A DNA stretch of 36,504 bases. It comes from Lachnospiraceae bacterium UBA2860 (GTDB lineage Bacteria; Bacillota; Clostridia; Lachnospirales; Lachnospiraceae). Positions 21,599 through 30,894 of the stretch are shown here, one piece after another (position 1 is the first letter of the stretch; each line of letters starts with the position of its first letter). The notes under the pieces are model-generated. The model worked only from the letters and a program-made list of their open reading frames with translations. It searched no databases and was not told where the DNA came from. A program made the position numbers and the translations under genes. The stretch spans positions 2,396-38,899 of the forward strand of contig DEFE01000046.1 of assembly GCA_002350625.1 (NCBI GenBank). The letters run 5' to 3'.

Positions 21599-24010
21599 AT
21601 GAAAAAGAGAAATGGCATCATCACGATCGCAGTCATGATCGCCGTCACGGTCCTTATGCTGTTTACGGCCATCAAAGGCTTCGGACCGACCGGCACCGGC
21701 GCGATGCGGAACATCCACACCGGACTTGACCTGTCCGGCGGCGTGTCGATCACCTATGAGGCGGATATCGACAATCCGTCGATCGACGACATGAGCGATA
21801 CGGTCTATAAGCTCCAGCGCCGCGTCGAGCAGTATTCGACGGAAGCCAATGTTTATCAGGAAGGCGCGAACCGCATCAGTGTCGAGATCCCCGGCGTCAC
21901 GGACGCCAACGCGATCCTGGCCGAACTGGGCACCCCCGGTTCTCTCTATTTCATCGCAGAGCACGACTCCGAAGGAAATGAGAACTATCATTACGATTCC
22001 TCTCAGGGAAATTACGTGCTCGATAAAGAAATCGATGCGCTCGAAGCGGACGGCTCCATCGTCTGCACGGGCTCAGATATCGATGACGCGCAGGGCGTGA
22101 TCACACAGGATTCCACGACGAAGAATAACAAGCCCGTGGTCGAGCTTTCCTTTAACGGCGACGGCACGAAGAAATTCGCCGACGCCACGACGAAAGCGTA
22201 CGCGGCCGGCGAGTCGATCGGCATCTACTACGACGGACAGTTCGTCTCCGTGCCGACCGTCAACGCCGCGATTACCGACGGCAAAGCGATCATCGAGGGC
22301 ATGGGCGATATCGACAAGGCCAAGGAACTCGCTTCCTACATCCGTATCGGCGGACTTAAAGTCACCCTGCATGAGATCCGCTCCAACGTGGTCGGCGCGC
22401 AGCTCGGCCAGGAGGCGATCCGCACATCTCTCATCGGCGGCGCCATCGGCCTTGCACTTGTCTGCGTCATCATGATTGCGGCTTATCTGCTCCCCGGCGT
22501 CATCGCTTCCTGCGCACTGCTTCTTTATGTGGCGCTGATGCTCGTGATGCTGAACGCTTTCGATCTCACGCTGACCCTTCCGGGTATCGCGGGTATTATC
22601 CTCGGTATCGGTATGGCGGTCGACGCCAACGTCATCATCTACTCCCGTCTGCAGGAGGAGATTTCGCTCGGCACCTCGGTTCACGGCGCGATCCGCGCAG
22701 GCTTCCACAAGGCGCTCTCCGCGATTCTTGACGGCAACATCACAACGCTGATTGCGGCGGCTGTGCTGGGTGTCCTCGGCACCGGTACGATCAAGGGCTT
22801 CGCGATGACGCTCGCGCTTTCCGTTGTCCTTTCGATGTTCACGGCGCTTGTTGTCTCCCGGTTCCTGTGCTACGCCGTCCACGCCATCGGCTTCAATGAT
22901 CCGAAGCTCTGGGCGAGACAGAAGAAGCACACACACTTCCGCTTCGTGCAGAACTGGCATAAGTTCCTCTGCGTGATCGGCGCCATTCTTGTCGTCGGCG
23001 TCATCTTCATGGCAGTTAACGCGGCCCGCGGCAACCACGCCCTCAACTACTCGCTTGAGTTCCTGGGCGGCACGTCGACAACTGTTGACTTTAATGAAGA
23101 CTACTCGCTGTCCGAGCTCGACGAGAAGGTGAAGCCGGTCATCATGGAAGTGACGGGCGACGCCAATGTCTCCATGCAGAAGGTCGTCGGATCCAGCCAG
23201 GTCATCATCAAGACCCGCACGCTGGATGTGGAAGAGAGAACAAGCATGGCCGATAAGCTCTCCGAGTCCTTCGGCGTTGACGAGAGCCATATCACCGCTG
23301 AATCTATCTCTCCGACCGTCGGAAAGGAGATGAGAAAGAGCGCGATTCAGGCCGTCATCATCGCGGTCATCCTGATGCTCCTCTACATCTTCATCAGATT
23401 CAAGGATATCCGCTTCGCTTCGGCCGCGGTCATCGCGCTGATCCATGACGTCCTGATCACGCTGATGTCCTATGCGATTCTCAGAATCTCCGTGGGCAAC
23501 GCGTTTATCGCCGTCATGCTGACGATTCTCGGCTACTCGATCAACTCGACGATCGTCATCTTCGACAGAATCCGTGAGATGCAGCCGTCCTTCCCGAAGA
23601 ACGGCGACCTGGCCGACCTCGTCAACAATGCGGTCAACATGACGCTCACGCGAAGCATTCTCACGAACCTGACGACCTTCTCCTCGATCCTGATGCTCTA
23701 CATCCTCGGCGTGGCTTCGATCAAGGAATTCACCCTGCCGATGATGGTCGGTATCGTTGCCGGCGCCTGCTCATCTGTCTTCCTGACGGGCGCGCTGTGG
23801 CATTTCATGCGCACGCATTTCGGCGCGGACGCCAAAGAATATCAGAAGATGCGGGCGAAGGCCATAAGCCGGGCGGCTGCCATTCCCGCAGAGTCCGGCA
23901 AGGCTGCGGAGAACGCGGCGTCTGCCGCTGAGAAATCAGCTGTGAGGACAGGCGGCAATCCGAACGTCATCCGCAAAAAGAAGGTTAAGAAGAATAACGG
24001 TAAGAACTGA
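21599..24010 (+). CDS. secDF: Fused protein-export protein SecDF
   Basis: The 803-residue protein joins SecD and SecF. The SecD half has helix 1, the periplasmic-side P1 domain with HTGLDLSGGVSITYE and IPGVTDANAILAELG, then five helices with GIAGIILGIGMAVDANVIIY. The SecF half starts at about residue 455 (FRFVQNWHKFLCVIGAIL), with NYSLEFLGGTSTTVDF and ILGYSINSTIVIFDRIRE. Twelve membrane helices are expected. It uses the proton or sodium gradient to complete Sec-dependent export. The C-terminal ~50 residues are Ala/Lys-rich and cytoplasmic, ending in a basic KKKVKKNNGKN stretch. A fused rather than split SecDF is seen in some Firmicutes. AAGGAG lies about 11 bases before ATG 21599. Confidence 0.96.
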   Translation: MKKRNGIITIAVMIAVTVLMLFTAIKGFGPTGTGAMRNIHTGLDLSGGVSITYEADIDNPSIDDMSDTVYKLQRRVEQYSTEANVYQEGANRISVEIPGVTDANAILAELGTPGSLYFIAEHDSEGNENYHYDSSQGNYVLDKEIDALEADGSIVCTGSDIDDAQGVITQDSTTKNNKPVVELSFNGDGTKKFADATTKAYAAGESIGIYYDGQFVSVPTVNAAITDGKAIIEGMGDIDKAKELASYIRIGGLKVTLHEIRSNVVGAQLGQEAIRTSLIGGAIGLALVCVIMIAAYLLPGVIASCALLLYVALMLVMLNAFDLTLTLPGIAGIILGIGMAVDANVIIYSRLQEEISLGTSVHGAIRAGFHKALSAILDGNITTLIAAAVLGVLGTGTIKGFAMTLALSVVLSMFTALVVSRFLCYAVHAIGFNDPKLWARQKKHTHFRFVQNWHKFLCVIGAILVVGVIFMAVNAARGNHALNYSLEFLGGTSTTVDFNEDYSLSELDEKVKPVIMEVTGDANVSMQKVVGSSQVIIKTRTLDVEERTSMADKLSESFGVDESHITAESISPTVGKEMRKSAIQAVIIAVILMLLYIFIRFKDIRFASAAVIALIHDVLITLMSYAILRISVGNAFIAVMLTILGYSINSTIVIFDRIREMQPSFPKNGDLADLVNNAVNMTLTRSILTNLTTFSSILMLYILGVASIKEFTLPMMVGIVAGACSSVFLTGALWHFMRTHFGADAKEYQKMRAKAISRAAAIPAESGKAAENAASAAEKSAVRTGGNPNVIRKKKVKKNNGKN

Positions 24011-24025
24011 TCAGTGAAAACATGA

Positions 24026-24055
24026 GGAAGCACGCCGCTAAGCAGGCGTGCTTCC
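24026..24055 (+). terminator. Terminator hairpin after secDF
   Basis: GGAAGCACGCC (24026-24036) pairs perfectly with GGCGTGCTTCC (24045-24055) around an 8-base loop. The following sequence, GTCTTGTT, is only partly T-rich, so some read-through into recJ is likely. Confidence 0.7.
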
Positions 24056-24080
24056 GTCTTGTTCAGGGAGAGGGAAGATC

Positions 24081-25796
24081 ATGGAGAAGTGGGTAGTCAC
24101 GGCAAAACGAGCTGATTTTCAGGGGATTGCTAAGCGCTTCGGCATTGATCCCGTCGTGGCCCGTGTCATCACAAACCGCGGGATCGTGGGCGACGAGGCG
24201 ATCCGCACATATCTCTACGGGGGGACAGATGACCTGAAGGATCCGCTCGCGCTTAAGGATATGGACCGCGCATCCGCGATCGTCAAAGAGAAGATCAGGT
24301 CAGGCGCAAGGATCCGGGTGATCGGAGACTATGACATCGACGGCATCATGGCGTCCTATATCCTTAAGAGAGGCATCACGGAGCTTGGCGGACAGGTCGA
24401 CATCCGCATCCCCAACCGCATGAAGGATGGTTACGGCATCAGCGAGGACATGGTGCGAAGGGCCCATGACGAGGGCGTGGACACGATCATCACCTGCGAC
24501 AACGGCATCGCGGCTCACGCGCAGGCGGATCTCGCCAGATCGCTGGGCATGACCTTCGTCGTGACGGATCACCACGAGGTGACATCGCTTCCCGCGGCGG
24601 ACGCCGTCGTCGATCCCAGGCGGGAGGACGACAGCTCCGGGAGTGAAAACCTGTGCGGCGCCGCCGTCGCCTGGAAGCTGATTCTCGCGATGGGCGGAGA
24701 CAGAGCGCTTGACCTGATCGCCTACGCCGCCTTCGCGACGGTCGGGGACATCGTGGCGCTGACCGGCGAGAACCGGATCATCGTGAAGGAAGGCCTGAAG
24801 CGGCTCAGGGAGACGGACAATATCGGACTCAGAATGCTCGCGGAAGCGACGGGGACGCATCTTGCTTCCCTGAACACCTATCATATCGGTTTTATTCTCG
24901 GTCCCTGCCTGAATGCCAGCGGGCGCCTCATGAGCGCCGATAAAGCGGTGGAGCTCCTGCTTTCCCGAAGCGAAGCGGAAGCCCGGCGATATGCGGAGGA
25001 GCTGAAGTCGCTCAATGAGAGCAGGAAGGCGATGACCGATGCGGGCGTCGAAGCCGCCGTGAATACGATTGAGACGCATGACCTTTTGTCGGACCGCGTG
25101 CTGGTTGTTTATCTGCCGGATGTGCACGAGAGCGTCGCGGGCATCATCGCGGGAAGGATCAGAGAGCGTTACGCGCGCCCTGTCTTTATCCTTACGCGGG
25201 GTGAAGAGGCGGTTAAAGGGTCCGGGCGCTCGATCGAGGCCTATTCGATGTTTGAGGAGCTGAGATGTGCAAGCGACCTGCTCATTCGCTTCGGCGGCCA
25301 TCCGATGGCGGCGGGACTTACCCTTCAGGAAGAGAAGATCGATGAGCTCCGGGCCCGCCTGAATGCGCTTACGACGCTCAGCGACGAGGACCTCATCCCC
25401 AAGGTGCGCATCGACGTGCCGATGCCTGTGAGCTATGTCACGCCCCGGCTGATCAGTCAGCTGGAGCTGCTGGAGCCTTGCGGGAAGGGCAATGAGAGAC
25501 CGCTGTTCGCGCAGAAGCATGTCCTCTTTGAGCATCCGCGTCTCTTCGGCGCGAGGCGGAATCTTCTCCGCGCGCAGGTTTCATCGATGACTGCGCCCGG
25601 AGACGCCGCGCCGGATAAAATCGGCTTTCATCCGGCGACAGAGGGCCCCGCGCTCGACGCGATCTGCTTCAGGAATGTCGAGGAGCTCTACAGCCGGATC
25701 CGGGAAAATCCGGACATCGCGATCGCATATGAGCCGGAAATCAACGAATATATGGGCTTAAAGAGCGTCCAGATCGTGATTAATCACTTTCAATAA
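24081..25796 (+). CDS. recJ: Single-stranded-DNA-specific exonuclease RecJ
   Basis: The start at ATG 24081 is preceded by GGGAGAGGG; an upstream GTG in frame lies inside the terminator stem and is rejected. The 571-residue protein has DHH motifs IGDYDIDGI, ITCDNG, TDHHE and DAVVDPR, then AYAAFATVGD, and the DHHA1 motif GGHPMAAGL. A C-terminal OB-like domain with LLEPCGKGNERPLF follows. It degrades single-stranded DNA 5' to 3' with Mn2+/Mg2+ in recombination and mismatch repair. The length is normal. Confidence 0.95.
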   Translation: MEKWVVTAKRADFQGIAKRFGIDPVVARVITNRGIVGDEAIRTYLYGGTDDLKDPLALKDMDRASAIVKEKIRSGARIRVIGDYDIDGIMASYILKRGITELGGQVDIRIPNRMKDGYGISEDMVRRAHDEGVDTIITCDNGIAAHAQADLARSLGMTFVVTDHHEVTSLPAADAVVDPRREDDSSGSENLCGAAVAWKLILAMGGDRALDLIAYAAFATVGDIVALTGENRIIVKEGLKRLRETDNIGLRMLAEATGTHLASLNTYHIGFILGPCLNASGRLMSADKAVELLLSRSEAEARRYAEELKSLNESRKAMTDAGVEAAVNTIETHDLLSDRVLVVYLPDVHESVAGIIAGRIRERYARPVFILTRGEEAVKGSGRSIEAYSMFEELRCASDLLIRFGGHPMAAGLTLQEEKIDELRARLNALTTLSDEDLIPKVRIDVPMPVSYVTPRLISQLELLEPCGKGNERPLFAQKHVLFEHPRLFGARRNLLRAQVSSMTAPGDAAPDKIGFHPATEGPALDAICFRNVEELYSRIRENPDIAIAYEPEINEYMGLKSVQIVINHFQ

Positions 25797-25816
25797 TCCA
25801 TAAAAAGTGCTATGAT
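25788..25816 (+). promoter_or_regulatory. Possible apt-rel promoter
   Basis: TTTCAA (25788-25793), a 17-bp spacer and TGC-TATGAT (25808-25816) give an extended -10 promoter whose -35 overlaps the end of recJ. The leader to apt would be about 65 bases. Confidence 0.5.
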
Positions 25817-25889
25817 TATTCTTTGGTTTACAGCATTAGGAACGGTACGCTTAAGGCTCTGTTTCCGTGCGTGTTAAGGAGGGAATGTA

Positions 25890-26420
25890 ATGAAGAGAGA
25901 TCGCGTTGAGGATTATATCCGCTCAATCCCGGATTTCCCGCAGGAGGGAATCATCTTCCGGGACATCACTTCCGTGCTGGAGGATCCGGACGGCCTGAAG
26001 ATGGCGATAGACGCCATGCAGCAGAAGCTTGAGGGCGTGACATTTAACAAGATCGCAGGCCTTGAATCCCGCGGCTTTGTCTTTGGCATGCCGATCGCCT
26101 ACAATCTGCATAAGCCGTTTGAGCTGGTCCGGAAAGCCGGCAAGCTGCCCTGCGAGACCATTTCCCAGTCCTACGACCTGGAGTACGGGCAGGCAACGAT
26201 CGAGATTCACAAGCATGCCATCGAACCCGGCGACAAGGTCGTGCTCGTAGACGATCTGATCGCGACGGGCGGGACGGTGGAAGCCGCGGCGAAGCTCATT
26301 GAACAGCTCGGCGGCGAAGTCGTCAAAATGGTGTTCCTTCTCGAACTCAAGGGGCTGAACGGCAGAGCAAGGCTCTCAAAATACGATGTCGAAAGCGTCG
26401 TGTCTTACGAGGGGAAATAA
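25890..26420 (+). CDS. apt: Adenine phosphoribosyltransferase
   Basis: The 176-residue enzyme makes AMP from adenine and PRPP in purine salvage. It opens with IRSIPDFPQEGIIFRDIT, contains AGLESRGFVFG and the PRPP loop VVLVDDLIATGGT, and ends near SVVSYEG. The length is normal for the family. AAGGAGGG (25876-25883) sits seven bases before ATG 25890. It is followed 16 bases later by rel; the apt-rel pairing is a conserved arrangement in Firmicutes. Confidence 0.97.
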   Translation: MKRDRVEDYIRSIPDFPQEGIIFRDITSVLEDPDGLKMAIDAMQQKLEGVTFNKIAGLESRGFVFGMPIAYNLHKPFELVRKAGKLPCETISQSYDLEYGQATIEIHKHAIEPGDKVVLVDDLIATGGTVEAAAKLIEQLGGEVVKMVFLLELKGLNGRARLSKYDVESVVSYEGK

Positions 26421-26436
26421 GAAATAAGGTACGCGT

Positions 26437-28779
26437 ATGCAAGTGGCAGAAGCAGGAAAAACGCCGGATAAGGCAATCGGGCTGACCTTTGATGCCGGAA
26501 GAATCACGGGATCAAAAGAAGGCAGGCTGGAGATGCCGAAAGAATATACGGCTCCCGATGAATTGTATCGGGAGCTTAAAGCGCGTGTCCTGCGCTATCA
26601 CCCCTCAGACGACCTTACCATGATCGAGAAGGCCTGCCACGTGGCGGAGGAAGCCCATAAGGGACAGATGAGAAAGTCCGGTGAGCCGTATATCATCCAC
26701 CCGCTGTGCGTCGGCATTATCCTGGCGGATCTCGAGATGGACAAGGAGACGATCGCGGCAGGTATATTGCACGATGTCGTGGAGGACACGCCGATGACGG
26801 TGGAGGAAATCCGCGAGACCTTCGGCGAGGACGTGGGCCTTCTGGTCGACGGGGTGACCAAACTCGGCCAGGTCGACTACAAGGTGGAGAAGGTGGAGAT
26901 CCAGGCGGAAAATCTGCGGAAGATGTTTCTTGCCATGGCAAAGGATATCCGCGTCATCATCATCAAGCTTGCCGACCGCCTGCACAACATGCGCACGCTC
27001 GAGCACATGCGCAGGGAAAAGCAGCTCGAGAAAGCGTCCGAGACGATGGACATCTATGCGCCGATCGCCCAGCGGCTCGGTATTTCCCGCATCAAGACAG
27101 AGCTCGACGACCTCGCCCTGAAGTACTGGAAGCCCACGGTGTATCAGGAGCTTGTCGAGGAAGTCAACGCCAAAAAACAGCAGCGGGAGGATTACGTCGA
27201 GAGCATCGTGAGGGAGGTGCGGGAGCATATCGAACATGCCGGCATCAGCGCCGAGATCTCCGGCCGCGTCAAGCATTACTTCTCCATCTACAAGAAGATG
27301 GTGAATCAGGACAAGACGCTCGACCAGATCTACGATCTGTTTGCCGTCCGCATCATCGTGCGCGACGTCAGCGACTGCTACGCGGCGCTCGGCATCATCC
27401 ACGAGATGTATAAGCCGATCCCCGGCCGCTTTAAGGACTATATTGCAATGCCGAAGCCGAATATGTACCAGTCGCTTCACACGACGGTCATCGGCAGCGA
27501 CGGAACGCCGTTTGAGATCCAGATCCGCACCTATGAGATGCACCGCGTCGCCGAATACGGTATCGCGGCGCACTGGAAGTATAAGGAGGCCTCGAACGGC
27601 AAAAATGTCAACGGTAATCAGGAGGAGGAAAAGCTGACCTGGCTCCGCCAGATCCTCGAGTGGCAGCAGGATTCCTCGGACAACAAGGAATTCATGTCCC
27701 TTTTAAAGTCCGACCTGGACCTCTTCTCGGAGAGTGTATACTGCTTCTCCCCGCAGGGCGACGTGAAAACCCTGCCGAACGGCTCCTGCACCATCGACTT
27801 TGCCTACAGCGTGCATTCGGCCGTCGGCAACAAGATGATCGGCGCCCGCGTGAACGGAAAGCTCGTGCCTGTCGACTATGTCTTAAAGAACGGAGACCGC
27901 GTGGAAATCATTACTTCGCAGAATTCCCGCGGGCCGAGCAGGGACTGGCTGAAGATCGTAAAAAGCACGCAGGCGCGCAATAAAATCAATCAGTGGTTCC
28001 GCAAGGAATTAAAAGAGGACAATATCGAGCACGGCAAGGAGCTCGTGACGCAGTACGCGAAGGCGAAAGGATACGCGCTTTCCGATCTGATGAAGAGCGA
28101 ATATCTAGAGGCTGTGCTGCAGAAATACGGTTTCCGCGATTTCGAGAGCGTGCTGGCGGCCATCGGACACGGCGGACTCAAGGAAGGCCAGGTCGTCAAT
28201 AAGCTGATTGACCAGCTCGAGAAAGATAACAAGAAAAAAGAGACGGACGCTGAGGTGCTCGCCGCAGCCGCCGGCAAGGCGGAAAAGATCTCAGCCGCAG
28301 CCGCGGAGAGAAACCCGAAGGGCGGCATCATCGTCAAGGGAATTACGGATGTGGCGGTGCATTTCGCGAGATGCTGCTCGCCGCTTCCGGGAGATGAAAT
28401 CGTCGGGTATGTGACGCGCGGAAGAGGCGTCACCATTCACAGGACGGACTGCATCAACATCATCAGCATGTCGGAGGCTGACCGCGAACGCCTCATCGAG
28501 GCGGAGTGGCGGATGCCGGACGGCGGAAAGGAGCGCGGGTCTTATCCGGCAGAGCTGAGTATCTATGCGGAAAACCGGACGGGCCTTCTCGTCGACGTGT
28601 CGCGTGTCTTTACGGAGCGGCATATCGACATCGGACAGCTGAATGTAAGGACGAGCAAACAGGGCCGCGCGACGATGGACATCAGTTTTCTCATGCACTC
28701 GACGGATGAGCTCCGCGACCTGGTCACGCAGCTGAAAAAGATACCGGATGTCATCGATATCACGAGAAAGACCGGTTGA
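26437..28779 (+). CDS. relA: Bifunctional (p)ppGpp synthetase/hydrolase Rel
   Basis: The 780-residue protein has all Rel domains. The HD hydrolase has HDVVEDTP and the synthetase has RFKDYIAMPKPNMYQSLHTTV. The RFKD form is typical of bifunctional enzymes. Next come a TGS domain (VYCFSPQGDVKTLPNG), a zinc-finger/helical region with ARCCSPLPGDEIVGY, and a C-terminal ACT domain. It makes and degrades (p)ppGpp in the stringent response. The N-terminus begins ~32 residues earlier than usual if ATG 26437 is used, and that codon has only a weak site. ATG 26533 (MPKEYTAPDELY) is a reasonable alternative start. Confidence 0.95.
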   Translation: MQVAEAGKTPDKAIGLTFDAGRITGSKEGRLEMPKEYTAPDELYRELKARVLRYHPSDDLTMIEKACHVAEEAHKGQMRKSGEPYIIHPLCVGIILADLEMDKETIAAGILHDVVEDTPMTVEEIRETFGEDVGLLVDGVTKLGQVDYKVEKVEIQAENLRKMFLAMAKDIRVIIIKLADRLHNMRTLEHMRREKQLEKASETMDIYAPIAQRLGISRIKTELDDLALKYWKPTVYQELVEEVNAKKQQREDYVESIVREVREHIEHAGISAEISGRVKHYFSIYKKMVNQDKTLDQIYDLFAVRIIVRDVSDCYAALGIIHEMYKPIPGRFKDYIAMPKPNMYQSLHTTVIGSDGTPFEIQIRTYEMHRVAEYGIAAHWKYKEASNGKNVNGNQEEEKLTWLRQILEWQQDSSDNKEFMSLLKSDLDLFSESVYCFSPQGDVKTLPNGSCTIDFAYSVHSAVGNKMIGARVNGKLVPVDYVLKNGDRVEIITSQNSRGPSRDWLKIVKSTQARNKINQWFRKELKEDNIEHGKELVTQYAKAKGYALSDLMKSEYLEAVLQKYGFRDFESVLAAIGHGGLKEGQVVNKLIDQLEKDNKKKETDAEVLAAAAGKAEKISAAAAERNPKGGIIVKGITDVAVHFARCCSPLPGDEIVGYVTRGRGVTIHRTDCINIISMSEADRERLIEAEWRMPDGGKERGSYPAELSIYAENRTGLLVDVSRVFTERHIDIGQLNVRTSKQGRATMDISFLMHSTDELRDLVTQLKKIPDVIDITRKTG

Positions 28780-28816
28780 GATACATTTAAGGAGCTGAAG
28801 TCGGGAGGTTGATAAA

Positions 28817-29458
28817 GTGGAGAGCAGCAAACTGTTGATCGGAAGCCTCGTCGTCGGGCCCGTCTCTACGAACAGCTATATAGTGAGAGAAGGAGAGGCG
28901 GGGAAAGAACTGCTTCTTATCGATCCGGGCGACGAGCCCGGGCGCTTTCTTGCGATTTTTGAGGAGCTCCATGCCAGACCGGAGATCATTCTTCTGACGC
29001 ACGGTCACTATGACCACATCATGGCGGTCAATGAGATCAAGGAGGCCTATCCTTCCTGTCGCGTCATGATTGCAGAAGCCGAGCGCCCCATGGTGGAGAA
29101 TTCCGAACTCAACTGCAATTTCTTTCCGGGCGAGTACAGGATAGAGCCCGACAGGTACTTAAAAGACGGAGATGAGATCGAGGCTTTTGGCAGATCGTTC
29201 CGCGTGATTGCGTCACCGGGCCACACGGCCGGCAGCGTCTGCTACTACAGTGAGGAAGACGGCGTGCTCTTTTCCGGCGACACGATTTTTCTCAACGGAT
29301 ACGGCAGGGTCGATCTTCCGACCGGGGACAGAGACCGGCTGTTTGCATCGCTTGAAAAGGTTCTCGGGTCCCTTCCCGAGGAGACTGTCGTTCTTCCCGG
29401 ACACGGCGACGCGACGACGGTCGGACACGAATACAAAATGAACGGGTATCTGTTTTGA
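28817..29458 (+). CDS. MBL-fold metallo-hydrolase (glyoxalase II-like)
   Basis: The start is GTG 28817 with GGAGGT seven bases upstream. The 213-residue protein has the metallo-beta-lactamase metal motifs: THGHYDHI at about residues 61-68, SPGHTAGS, FSGDTIF and LPGHGDATT. Proteins of this subgroup are usually called YcbL- or GloB-like hydrolases; the substrate is not known. Its position between rel and hemZ is commonly seen in Clostridia. The stop codon shares bases with the TTG start of hemZ. Confidence 0.9.
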   Translation: MESSKLLIGSLVVGPVSTNSYIVREGEAGKELLLIDPGDEPGRFLAIFEELHARPEIILLTHGHYDHIMAVNEIKEAYPSCRVMIAEAERPMVENSELNCNFFPGEYRIEPDRYLKDGDEIEAFGRSFRVIASPGHTAGSVCYYSEEDGVLFSGDTIFLNGYGRVDLPTGDRDRLFASLEKVLGSLPEETVVLPGHGDATTVGHEYKMNGYLF

Positions 29459-30894
29459 ACATCGGAATCCGCACAGACAAAAATGATTTCTTCTATGACA
29501 TTCATTCCCTCGTAAAGAGCTTTTTCCCGGATGACGACGTCGCCATTTTTTCCGAAGACGACGAAGAGAAATGCGCCTGTCCGAGAGACCTCACGATCCG
29601 GGTGGCCATTCCGCCCGCTTATGAGCGCAGGAAAGATGCGAAGGATCTCCTGAAGAGGGAACTCTATGAGACGCTCTCTGCCTATACGGAGCAGCGCCTT
29701 CCGTGGGGGATGCTGTCCGGCATCCGGCCGACGAAGATTCCGATGCAGATGCTGCGCGAGGGACAAAGCGAAGAGGCATGCGTCCGCTATCTTATGGAAG
29801 AAGATTTCGTATCAGAGGAGAAGGCGCGCCTTGCCGCTGAGATCGCCGGCAGGGAGAGAGCGCTGCTTGCGCCATTTTCGCTTGATAAAGACAGTTATTC
29901 TCTGTATGTCCACATTCCGTTCTGTCCGTCCATCTGCCTGTACTGTACCTTTTCCTCCAGCCCGGCTTCGGTGTGGAAGAAGCAGGCGGACGCTTATCTG
30001 AAAGCGCTCGAGACGGAGATGAGAAGAGAAAGAGACGCGATGCATGCGGAAGGGAACCGGAGAGGCCCGACGACGGTCTATATCGGAGGCGGGACGCCGA
30101 CGACGCTCACGGCCCCTCAGATGGAGCGGCTCCTTACGTCAATCGAAGAGATCTGGGATCTGCGCGAGACGGTGGAGTACACCGTAGAAGCCGGCCGGCC
30201 GGATTCATTTTCGGAAGATGTGCTCGGCGTCATGAAACGGCACGGCGTCACGCGCATATCGGTCAACCCGCAGACCATGAATGACGACACGCTTACCCGC
30301 ATCGGAAGGAGGCACACGTCTTCGGATGTGAGGCGCGCCTTCAGCATGGCGCGGGAGGCAGGCTTTGACAATATCAATATGGACATCATCCTCGGCCTTC
30401 CCGGAGAAGGTGAACCTGAGCTTGCCCGCACGCTTGAAGAGATCGAAAAGCTTTCTCCGGAGGCGCTGACGGTGCATTCCCTGGCGGTGAAGAGAGCGTC
30501 AAGGCTCCGCCTTAATATCCTTGAGGACAGGGAACTCGACATATCGGCGGACCGCGGCGCGTACCGGGGATATTCGCTCGGCGCATCGAATGCGCTTATG
30601 GATGAAGCCTCGAGAAGCGCCCGCGGGATGGGGATGGTGCCTTACTATCTCTACCGGCAGAAGAATATGCGGGGCAATCTGGAAAATACCGGTTTTGCGC
30701 TCCCCGGCAGAGCGTGCCTGTACAATATCCTCATCATGGAGGAAGTGCAGAGTATAAAAGCCTTCGGGGCGGGGGCCTCGACAAAGCGGGTCTACGAAGA
30801 CGGAAGGATCGAGCGCACGATCAGTCCGAAGGATGTGACGCTCTACATGGAGCGCGTGATGGAAACTTGCGATGGGAAGAATCGTCGACTATAA
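29455..30894 (+). CDS. hemZ: Coproporphyrinogen dehydrogenase-like radical SAM protein HemZ
   Basis: The start is TTG 29455, overlapping the previous stop as TTGA. The N-terminus NIGIRTDKNDFFYDIHSLVK matches HemZ, which supports this choice. The 479-residue protein carries C157-x3-C161-x2-C164 (CPSICLYC, followed by TFSS), then YIGGGTPTTL and NMDIILGLPGEG, typical of the HemN/HemZ/HemW group. HemZ-type proteins are named as oxygen-independent coproporphyrinogen oxidases, but in organisms without a full heme pathway the role may differ. No heme genes are visible in this window. The end overlaps the HD-GYP gene by 23 bases. Confidence 0.93.
   Translation: MNIGIRTDKNDFFYDIHSLVKSFFPDDDVAIFSEDDEEKCACPRDLTIRVAIPPAYERRKDAKDLLKRELYETLSAYTEQRLPWGMLSGIRPTKIPMQMLREGQSEEACVRYLMEEDFVSEEKARLAAEIAGRERALLAPFSLDKDSYSLYVHIPFCPSICLYCTFSSSPASVWKKQADAYLKALETEMRRERDAMHAEGNRRGPTTVYIGGGTPTTLTAPQMERLLTSIEEIWDLRETVEYTVEAGRPDSFSEDVLGVMKRHGVTRISVNPQTMNDDTLTRIGRRHTSSDVRRAFSMAREAGFDNINMDIILGLPGEGEPELARTLEEIEKLSPEALTVHSLAVKRASRLRLNILEDRELDISADRGAYRGYSLGASNALMDEASRSARGMGMVPYYLYRQKNMRGNLENTGFALPGRACLYNILIMEEVQSIKAFGAGASTKRVYEDGRIERTISPKDVTLYMERVMETCDGKNRRL

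Noticed and set aside
22073..23446. 457-residue open frame on the minus strand inside secDF
   Set aside because: It lies wholly antisense to a clear SecDF gene, is rich in Asp/His/Arg from the antisense of GC-rich codons, and shows no domain.
24300..25535. 411-residue minus-strand frame inside recJ
   Set aside because: Antisense shadow of RecJ with no recognisable motif or ribosome site.
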